Positions 55,707-64,000 of a stretch of 64,000 nt of DNA are shown in pieces (position 1 is the stretch's first letter; each line of letters starts with the position of its first letter). The position numbers and the translations under genes are program-made. The notes under the pieces are model-generated. The model did not search any database, was not told the origin of the DNA, and worked only from the letters and a program-made list of their open reading frames with translations. This DNA is from Adiantum capillus-veneris (Eukaryota; Streptophyta; Polypodiopsida; Polypodiales; Pteridaceae): positions 154,041,092-154,105,091 of the forward strand of contig CM043943.1 of NCBI GenBank assembly GCA_014529385.2. The letters are read 5' to 3'.

Positions 55707-57989
55707 AAATTTGGACCTTAGACCTTGGAATTTTGGATTAATGCATGGGGGAAAAACAACTCAGCTATTCTACACCCAAACTTCAATAATAGATTACGAA
55801 TGAGGTCTTGATGTTCCAATAAATTATTCAAAAAGTTTCAAGATGGCTTGGGATCTGCCAAAAGAAATTTAGCGGATTATCTATGAGAGGATGGAAATTG
55901 CTACACTAGAGCGAAGGTTGGCTATGCTGGAACATTTTAGGAAGCTCTTATTTCCAGAAACCTATACTTGTCCCTGGGATTTAATCAAGTGGGAAGTGTG
56001 AGTAAAGCTGGAAATGAACGATATAGAAATTTGTGAAAGAATAGGTAATGCACTTATGCAAAGATGCATGGAAGGCATAAATGAATGAAGACGCATGCTC
56101 TTGTGTGAAGACACATGAAAGTGGCATGGATGAAAATTTTATTGAGCTTTACTTGTCGTTCTCCCTTAAGCTTAGTAATAAGGAGCAAGATTGGGTGAAG
56201 TAGCTACCACATGAACAATCAATTTTTGGGACATTGACATGAAGATAATTTTGAGTAACAATGAAGAAATCCAAGAATTTCTTGTGATTAACCACAGATA
56301 AAGCTATAAGTATGTATAGCAAGACTCGTTTTGAAATTACTGATGGCTTGGAATATTCAAGAAGAAGAAGTTTATAGGATAGTCCTGAAAGAATGGGGAT
56401 ATGCGAACCAGAGAACACGTTAGTCATGTTGAGACACCTTATCAAACTTTTCTCTCCTAAGGAAAGTGCCATTTCTACGAAGAAATGGAGAACATGTGGG
56501 CCGAATGGAGTTACAAAGTTAACCTTATGGGGATGCGTACAACTATTGAATAATTTACGAATTGAAATGATGAGAGAAAGCTGGGATTGGGACCAAAGAG
56601 ATATGGTATGGTCCAATATTATTTCCAGATTTGAAGTAAACTTCTACTTATAGCATCTCAAAACAAATAGAAAAGATAGTAAATGAGACGTGCTTAAAAA
56701 CTCACAAGGAATCAAGATGGGAAAGTGCAATAGATAAGCTGATAAATATTGCAGACATTTAAACTCCGAAGAAGAATAAGAAAACAAACTTATGAGTTAG
56801 CCAAGAACTCAAAGTTGGAATCTTTACTCAAGACTATCATAGACAAAATACCCTTTGCTGAATAGAGATGTCCTTAAGAATTTAATTAAAGAGGAGAGAT
56901 TGACATTTCAAGACAAGGAAGTACGGACAATAGTCAAATTTTTCAAAAAAGGGTTATTTCTTCAATTAAAGCCAAAAAGGATTACAAGGGAGGCAGGAAG
57001 TGATTACAAGAGAGACAGAAAATTTATAGCTCATCAAGATCCTCTAATGTATGGTCACATAACCAAGCACCGCACATATTAGGATGCTCACCCTCTGGAA
57101 TGCTTCTACGAGAAACAGCTTGGGCAATTTCTCGGGTATGAGCTGAGAAAAGAAAAGGACCTCTAAGAGGAAGACTCCACATGGTATCGAGGCAAATCTT
57201 GGAATGGGAGATAAACTGCACAAGCAAGAACAACATTGTGGAGAGCCCCGGATCTCGTGTTCTTTTGATGCAGTAGTATCGAGGGCCAAGTCCCAGAGCC
57301 TTTGTAACCATAGCAAATCAGGTATTGTTGCGGACATGGTCTCTACCCCAGAGAGTCACTCTTGTGAGATGTCACCATGTCTTCCATATCGTCTGGCCGA
57401 AACAAGAATTTGGCTGAGGAAAGAGGAGATCTTTGTATCGCTCTAAGAACTGTCTTTTAACTGCCTCATCTGCACTCTGCAAGTGAGAGATGCATACAAG
57501 AAGAACCAAGTCTTCTTGCCAAGAAGCTATCAGATAAGAAAATGACTAAGTTACAAGAGAGTGAAGATCGCAAAAATAAGAGGATAACAAGTGCTCATAA
57601 AGAAGGGATTACCAGTAGCTCATAAAGAGGAAGTAGCGTATCGAAGAAGCCACAAGCGCGATGCATTATTCAAGAAGATAGCTTATCAAGAAATATTTCC
57701 CATGATTCCAATATTATATTAGCAGATTTATGGGGAGGAAGAAGTGTAAGTAAGAGAGAAGTCAAGGTGAAAGCGTTAACAAGAAGTTAAGTCACAAGAC
57801 ATATCGAAGAAGCTTCATCAATTACGTACTTTATTTGAGTTGAGGATAACTCTTTATTTTTTTGTTGGGGAGAGATGCTGCCTTCAATAGACTCAAAGAC
57901 CTCTTGACTAGCAGTCCTGTCCTCATCAACCCTGACTAATGTCACTCCTTAGCTCTTCTTTACCCGAGGAAGTTCAACAAGAATTCAGG
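55707..57989 (+). pseudogene. Highly decayed internal region, possible gag
   Basis: Frames are short with many stops. A start-like AWDLPKEI, then YERMEIATLERRLAMLEH, lies near 55845-55930, and a 75-codon open stretch at 56855. No RT motifs (LDFEKA-type or YxDD) were found. A sequence near 57842 (GAGGATAACTCTTT, then TTTGTTGGGGAG) resembles the one just before the LTR at 59996. Confidence 0.35.
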
Positions 57990-59170
57990 TAGACCCCTAT
58001 TTTAGACCTCTTTTGCAAGAGATTCAAGCTCAGAACTCGAGGGAACACTGAAATGACTATACCTTAGCAGATGGTCTTCTTTACTACCTGGAAAGCTTCA
58101 GCCCCTAGATATTCCTCAGATGAAGTGAAAATGTCATGGACTTTGTTACAAGTCTTCCAAAGACAACTGGAAACTATGATTCTATTTTTGTCATAGTAGA
58201 TAAGCTCACTAAGGTGGCTCATCTAATTCCAGTCAAGCAGACAGCCACCGCCATCGACATAGCCCAAGTATTTGTCAAAGAGGTAGTAAGAATACATGGA
58301 ATCCCTGCAAGAATCATCAGTGATTGGGATGCCAATTTACTTGTACATTTTGGCAAGCCATGTTTTGATCTCTGGGTACTCAACTGAATCTCACCTCATC
58401 ATATCATCCGGAGACTGATGGTCAAACTGAGTGAGTGAATCAAGTCATTGAAGATATGCTTCGAGCATACTGCAACCAGCAGCCCCAACAATGGATCAAG
58501 TTTCTTTCCCTAGTTGAGTTTGCTTATAACTCTTCTCACCATCGCAGCCTCGGAATGTCACCCTTTAAAGCCTTGCATGGTCACTAATGTTTAGTCCCTC
58601 TTCGATTAGCCGACCCAGATCTTCATGTTCTTGCCGCTAAGTCTACCCTGGAAGAGATGGATCATCAACTTCTAGTCATTAGAGACAACCTGAAGAGAGG
58701 TAGTGATAGGCAAAAGAGTTACGCTGATCTTCACCACTCCGCTAGAAGCTTTACCAAAGGCGAACAAGTTTTCCTCAGAGTTAAACCCAAACGCAACTCC
58801 TTAAAGCTAGGAAAATTCTGTAAGCTTGCATTCAGATATTGTGGACCTTTTGGAATCCTTAGAAAGATAGGAGAACAAGCCTACGAGTTAGCCTCACCGC
58901 CTCACATGCGCATTCATAATGTTTTTCATGTCAGCCTCCTTAAGAAATATGTCGCTGACCCTCTACATGTTTTGAATCATGATGACACCATTCTCGTCAA
59001 TTAGGAAGAATTTCTAATGGAACCAGAACAAGTTCTGGAAACTAAAGAGAAGCAACTGCGGCACATGACAATTTGAGAAGTACTAATCAAGTGGAAGGAC
59101 TATCCGATTGAAGATGCTTCCTGGGGAGATTCGGACCGGCTAATTACCCAATTTCCAACTTTTGGAGGAT
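57990..59170 (+). pseudogene. Ty3 integrase with C-terminal chromodomain (chromovirus-type), degraded
   Basis: Integrase core: MDFVTSLPKTTGNYDSIFV (first Asp), HGIPARIISDWDANL (second Asp; the usual Arg is Trp), then after a frameshift near 58375 SSYHPETDGQTE with the third residue, a TGA right after it, EFAYNSSHHRS and a TAA near 58587. From 58657 the frame is open: SDRQKSYADLHHSARSFTKG, then GEQVFLRVKPKR and HNVFHVSLLKKYV (the GPY/F-like end). After a TAG at about 59002 comes a chromodomain-like segment, IKWKDYPIEDASWGD. Chromodomains of this kind steer integration to chromatin. It is upstream of the LTR at 59996, which could be its own 3' LTR. Confidence 0.88.
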
Positions 59171-59995
59171 GAGCCCATGTAATTCATCTTTTGGAATCAA
59201 ATCAATATCTCCATTTTTGTCCAAACCCTTGATCATATTGTTGGTTGGTTCTTTGGAACAACTTATAATTATTCTTCAAGATATCGATGACACTTTTGAT
59301 GTGATCAATCGTCATATTATGGAATTCAAGCATCTCTACTTAGTCAATTATTTTGAGATTCTAATTGTCTATGGTGTTTTACAAGTCCAATTGTTATGAT
59401 ACAAGAAATATTTGATTACCAAGTGAGAGACGAGGCAGTAAGCTATAGACATAAGAGAAATAAGGATAGAGGAAATAAATTGGGTACACAAGGAAGGAGA
59501 TATTGCAAGATTAATTGAAAGATCAGTATGAAATCCTTAATTGTCAAGAACATGGTATCAATTGGATGATATCAATAGAAAAATGAGTCAACGCTCAAAA
59601 CAGAAAAAAGTTAAAGTCTAGGTAAGAATGGTAAGATTTTTACAAAGCGTATTAAGGCTAGATAGAGAGCAAGTGAAGAATCGATCTTCAGACCTCACAA
59701 GAGAAACACAATCCGATCACACTAAACGAAAAATACCTAGTTGAGTAAGATCACATTCAGTAATTAAAGTAACCTCGAGTCATTAAGACTTCTTTATGAT
59801 TAAGACTTTTGAGTTAGCGCTAAAAATGAAAGAGAAGTGTATTATTCAAGGTCCATGCCAGCTTCACTGTCCTTTAATCTAAATACCCTAAAGTTACTGA
59901 CCATTTTCAATCATAATTTGATCGAAGATTGAGTCTGACTACTCTCTAAAGCATGTCCCGAGCTGAGGACAACTCTTTCTTTTTGTTGGGGAGTT
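59171..59995 (+). other. Probable 3' untranslated region of the chromovirus
   Basis: No gene. The last bases TTTTTGTTGGGGAGTT before TGTAAGG form a weak purine tract, consistent with a polypurine tract feeding the LTR at 59996. Confidence 0.5.
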
Positions 59996-60291
59996 TGTAA
60001 GGTCCCTCCCTAAACCCTAGAGCCGTTCAGAACTTTTTCAGCCTAGAAAATAATTTAGAAAAATCAAGACTGACAAAGAAGTCATGCGGACAATGAGATT
60101 TTACTCCAGAATGAAAAGGCAAGGATATTTTGGATAAGAAATTACGTCATCCCTATATTTTTCCAAAGAGATTAAGATTATTTTTATACTTCTTTGTCAA
60201 AAGCCGCGTGGGAACTGATCTAGATCGAGAACTGTGAGAAAAAGGGACTAACTTGATTGAAAGATAAAGTTAAGAGATAAGAATCAAGAAG

Positions 60292-60495
60292 AAAATTGGG
60301 GTCCAATAGGAATTAAGAAGAGAATTGGGGTCCAATAGCAATTGAGAAGAGAATTGGATCCAATAACAATTGAAAAGAGAATTGGGGTCCAAGAACAATT
60401 GAGAAGAGAATTATGGTCCAGTAGCAATTGAGAAGAGAATTGGGATCCAATAGGATTTGAGAAGAGAATTGGGGTCCAATAGGAATTGAGAAGAG
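60292..60495 (+). promoter_or_regulatory. Seven-copy CCAAT-box minisatellite in the second LTR
   Basis: Units of about 30 bp, GGGGTCCAATAG.AATTGAGAAGAGAATT, ending 17 bp before the TATA box. Same design as 45134-45350. Confidence 0.7.
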
Positions 60496-60859
60496 AATAG
60501 CCACCATTTTGTATATAAGCACCCCCTCTCCTTTATAATTTTACACATATTGCTAAGCTACTTGCATACTTGCCATGCTCAAGATTATGCTTAAGTAAAT
60601 CTAGGTTTCCATTAAAATTTACTCTTGCTCTCTCCCTCTCTTGAAGGCCAAATCCTTGAGGGTTTTGTGAAGAAGCTTCTCTCTCCTTCCTCTTCATCCT
60701 AAATCCCTTTCCTTCATCCTTGAGCCTCACATCTCTTCAAGAAGGACTTCAACCCCACTCACCTCTTGTTTAGAGGAGGTAATCTTCATTTTTAGTAGGA
60801 TTAATTAACCCATGTGCTTTAATACTAGGAAGGTTTATATGCATCATTTTAGGTTTAAG

Positions 60860-61620
60860 CTTTAATGGTAACCTTGAAATTAGGGTTGAGTATTAATGGT
60901 AGTTATGTATCATTAAGTTAATCTTCAAAGGTAGATTTGCACTTGTAAGCTAAGCTTTAATGGTAACTTTGCACTTAGGTGTAAGCTTTAGTGATTACCT
61001 TGTATTTTTAGGTTTAAGTTTTAATAGAAACCTCGCAATTAGGATTAAGTGATAAGAGTATCTATGAATCATAAAGTTAAGCTTCAAAGGTAGATTTACA
61101 CTCGTAAGCTAAGCTTTAATGGTAACTTTGCACTTAGGTGTAAGCTTTAGTGACTACCTTGTATTTTTAGGTTTAAGATTTTTTAATGGAAACCTCGTAA
61201 TTAGGGTTAAGTAATAAGAGTATCTATGCATCATAAAGTTAAGCTTCAAAGGTAGATTTGCACTCGTAAGCTAAGCTTTAATGGAAACTTTGCACTTAGG
61301 TGTAAGCTTTAGTGACTACCTTGTATTTTAGATTTAAGATTTAATGGAAACCTCACAATTAGGGTTAAGTGCTAAGAGTATCTATGCATCATTAAGTTAA
61401 GATTCAAAGGTAGATTTACACTCTTAAGCTAAGCTTACTTAGGTGTAAGCTTTAGTGGCTACCTTGTATTTTTAGGTTTAAGCTTTAATGGTAACCTCGC
61501 AATTAGGGTTAAGTGCTAAGAGTATCTATGCATCATTAAGTTAAGTTTCAAAGGTAGGTTTGCACTCTTAAGTTAAGCTTTAATGGATAACTTTGCACTT
61601 AGAAAAAGCTTTGAAAGACA
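60860..61620 (+). repeat. About 160 bp tandem repeat, four to five copies, within the LTR
   Basis: TAAGCTAAGCTTTAATGG recurs near 60945, 61104, 61266, 61423 (shortened) and 61567. Between copies lie GTAAGCTTTAGTGACTACC and AATTAGGGTTAAGT. The other LTR of this family has little more than one unit. Confidence 0.85.
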
Positions 61621-61640
61621 AGCTTGCAATTTAGGGTTTA

Positions 61641-62493
61641 GCTTCCATGGTGACCTTGTGTGATTAGGGTTAAGCTTCCATGGAAGCCTTGTCTCATTAA
61701 AGAGAAAGGTTTAGTCTCATTATGGTAACCAAGCTTAGGTTTTGTATGTCTCTTTATGGTAGGAAGAATGCATGGTTATAATCCTCTCTTTCCAAGCTTT
61801 AATGAAAAGCTCTAGATTCTCATTTTATTTCCAAAGCGAGCTTTAATGAAAAGTTTGAAGACTCATAAATTATAGGACGACCTTCTAGCTTCCTAAATTG
61901 GAAAGTTAGGCACCATAAGAAAAGAGTAGTTGTTTAAACCCAATAGAAGTAGTTCAATTTTTGGTATTGAAGAGTATTTCTAAAGTTGTCAATTTCAAGT
62001 TTGTTTGCAAATACGGGATGGGGGAGATAGGGGATAACTTCGCGGAATTGATCTCCGTGTTTTTTGAACTAAAAACTCTACAAGATTCCATGGAGATGCC
62101 CCATGGATGGCAAAGGATTGCAAAAATCTGAAAATTGTACAAAACGAGCATTGAACTTAAAAAGTTGGCATTTTCGAAGAGACATTAACCATCAAATGCC
62201 TATGGCAAAAACTCGCTTGTATTTTCTAAATAAACTTGGCTGGTAGATAATTAATGAAAGTAGGAATTAAGGTTGATAAATAAATGAACCTGGAAATTAC
62301 CAACTAGGAGTTTAAAAGAAATCTCAAGAGGTGATAGGGATAGCCCATTGCAAAACATAGATTTAACTAAGAGTTTTGAAGATTGTCTCAAAATTACCGA
62401 GAACCAAGATGGATCTTCTTGGGACCAATTTGATTGAAAGACTGGCCCATTGAGAGGATTCTCTTGGGGAACTTGACGGAGGTTGGCCCTTTT
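61641..62493. other. Nothing recognised
   Basis: AT-rich spacer between the expanded LTR and the right long repeat. Only short frames. Confidence 0.5.
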
Positions 62494-63596
62494 TGTCTAG
62501 GGCAGCATAACCGGCAAGTTGTTATAACTAGGTCATTCATGCATGAGGGATAAGGGATAAATGGGTTTGTTTTATTTTTGCCCGATTGGGTGAAGTACCC
62601 GCGGTTTCTTATTGGAAAACTGCCATAATCCGGGTATGGCCTGATGCCAATAGTTAGATGAGAAGTTCATACTCAGGGAAGATGATGTGAATTTAATTAA
62701 GGAAATTTTTAGACTTGGTTTCTTAAAAAGGAACTGGAAAGGCTAGGAATATAGGGGCTATCCTCTGCATCTGTCAAACCAGATAGTGCTATAACTCTTG
62801 AAATAAAATGCTTAGGAAGGAATGATTAAATTAATTGATGAGCCTTTCCCAAACACTTAATTCTGAGAAATATTGTGAAGGTGATGCCATTTTGATGGCT
62901 TGTAACCAATTATCTTGGTCCTGAATGGGGAAGCAAGATGAATTGGTTGAAACTAAATGTGTTGCATGATTAGTTAGGAAACTAGTTACAAGCTAATTAT
63001 AGTAGATAATGGAAAGGAAATGAATTTAAAAGTTTCTAAATAAGATCTGGTGGGAACAACCAGATGAATTTCCCTGAATGAGGGTATGCAACAAATTGCA
63101 TGCTTCTTGTTGTCTGATCATGTCTGATAGACTGCTATCTTCCTGATTTTGTAGTAGTTAAGTACTACCTCGGAAAGGGATTTTCATGAAATGGTTCGGT
63201 GGGTGGGCGGATCCGGAGGGTCAGATGGCCGGATGTTGATTTAAATTTTTATGTTAAATGCTAGGACTACTTGGGATAAAAATGGGTAATCGGGGACGAG
63301 CGAGACCAGGTAGGATTGCAAGATCCCTCTTCTTAGGGGAAAGTGATAACTACCGTGCCTGCTTGTCAGGAAAAAGGGGTTATTGCCATGAACCAAGGGA
63401 GAACAAGAAAGCAAGAGCAGATCCTCAAGTTAAAGATAAAGAGAATCAAAACTGAGGACCACGATTTTGGGTGCGTCCTGTCTGTGTGTCGGTCCCAAGT
63501 GGGAGGGATACCTGTAGATAGATCTACTTCATTCCCTGGAATGGTTTGGAGGACTGAGGGAAGTGAGTAGGGTTGAGTCTGGGTATGGCCCTCACA
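62494..63596 (+). repeat. Right long direct repeat (1103 bp), probable LTR
   Basis: Copy of 54519-55690 with scattered substitutions and one deletion of about 70 bp near 63475. Ends GGCCCTCACA. Confidence 0.8.
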
Positions 63597-63661
63597 ACCT
63601 GCCTACTGGTTGGAGCTGTTTTGAGCATCATATCGACCTTGCTTTCGTTGGGTTACTTTCT

Positions 63662-63985
63662 TCAGTGTCTGGCTTTTTGTCCACTCATTGACACTTGTTG
63701 GGAAATTTCATGGGCCTCCTCTGTGTTCTTTGCACCAACAATAGACACATTTCCACTGTGACAACCAATGGAATTCAAGAATACCTCCACCCTTTTGATC
63801 GCTTCCTGGGACTTTTCCAATGGCTTCATTATGAAAGCATAGTCAACGTGGAGCTTCAATAGACTATCAAAAATGCGCATGAATGCGTGTAATGTATAAA
63901 AATGTACATTCAATAGAGGAAATATTGGATTCCAAGCCTGGTCTTTCTGTGCACAGTCTGTGGCATTGAGCATGGGACATCTCAA
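63662..63985 (-). CDS. Unrecognised minus-strand frame near the window edge
   Basis: 107 codons, possibly continuing past the edge: a start-like MRCPMLNATDCAQKDQAWNP, then AFMRIFDSLLKLHVDYAFIM and QEAIKRVEVFLNS. The composition looks protein-like, but I know no family. It may be part of a transposon or a host exon. Confidence 0.3.
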   Translation of the reverse strand: MRCPMLNATDCAQKDQAWNPIFPLLNVHFYTLHAFMRIFDSLLKLHVDYAFIMKPLEKSQEAIKRVEVFLNSIGCHSGNVSIVGAKNTEEAHEISQQVSMSGQKARH

Positions 63986-64000
63986 AATAGACGCTTCCCA

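Larger units (their letters stand above)
59996..61640 (+). repeat. Second copy of the CCAAT-repeat LTR family, expanded
   Basis: Starts TGTAAGGTCCCTCCC like the LTR at 44604-45620 but in the opposite orientation. The order is shared: terminus, CCAAT minisatellite, TATA box (TATATAAG, 60512-60519), then a repeat-bearing downstream part. The matching end GGGACACA is not found, so the right limit is approximate. It is about 600 bp longer because of a tandem expansion. Confidence 0.8.
54519..63596 (+). mobile_element. 9 kb region bounded by long direct repeats, likely a decayed Ty3 element
   Basis: The repeats at 54519-55690 and 62494-63596 start TG(G/T)CTAGGGCAG and end GGCCCTCACA, which fits LTRs. 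A degenerate primer site follows the first. The interior has decayed gag-like frames, a Ty3 integrase and chromodomain, and a further LTR of another family (59996 on), so at least two elements are mixed. The flanks do not show a shared 5 bp duplication (CTTTT on the left, ACCTG on the right), and a clear purine tract before the right repeat was not found. Recombination after insertion is likely. Confidence 0.6.

Noticed and set aside
1-64000. CRISPR arrays, bacterial operons, rRNA genes
   Set aside because: The tandem arrays lack the spacer-repeat regularity of CRISPR, and everything else points to plant nuclear repeats.

Overview
The window is a gene-poor, repeat-dense stretch of nuclear DNA from a land plant with a large genome. 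The evidence is plant-type Copia (Ty1) and Ty3 LTR retrotransposons primed by initiator-Met tRNA (TGGTATCAGAGC), one element with a tRNA-Asp-type primer site, a plant L1-like LINE with a DUF4283-type ORF1, and host gene relics (a histone H3 variant and a plant FCP1/NIF-like phosphatase). The style of the elements made me think of a fern or other non-angiosperm, but I cannot fix the species. No intact host gene is certain. No CRISPR array, operon or convincing tRNA/rRNA gene was seen.

Layout. 1-7.1 kb: a broken minus-strand Ty3 gag, with a 4.3 kb non-autonomous LTR element with very short LTRs sitting between it and its likely primer site. 7.1-9.05 kb: AT-rich diverged tandem repeats. 9.05-34.6 kb: a full-length LINE (about 6.5 kb net) bounded by a 12 bp target duplication and split by a 19 kb composite Copia element, itself bounded by a 5 bp duplication (ACAGC). 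Inside the Copia composite are three partial gag-pol units, complete and truncated LTRs, a 1.8 kb minus-strand deletion derivative inserted with its own 5 bp duplication (AGCTT), and a 7.7 kb foreign segment with tandem arrays around a broken FCP1-like phosphatase gene.

34.6-45.6 kb: AT-rich DNA, a minus-strand LTR, and a minus-strand Ty3 element with gag, four zinc knuckles and protease but no reverse transcriptase found, followed by its 1 kb LTR carrying tandem CCAAT boxes. 45.6-51.8 kb: the most host-like stretch, with a histone H3-family pseudogene with a long N-terminal tail, two related foldback elements, and two unrecognised minus-strand reading frames. 51.8-64 kb: Ty3 integrase and Copia fragments, then a 9 kb region bounded by 1.1-1.2 kb direct repeats (likely LTRs) that contains a decayed Ty3 integrase-chromodomain and a second CCAAT-repeat LTR.

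The genes do not form a pathway. The window is a record of layered insertions. In one lineage the order can be read: LINE first, Copia into its reverse transcriptase, then a Copia derivative into that Copia's integrase. Reading frames are broken mainly by point stop codons and small frameshifts. All assignments are from reading the sequence; no database search was run.
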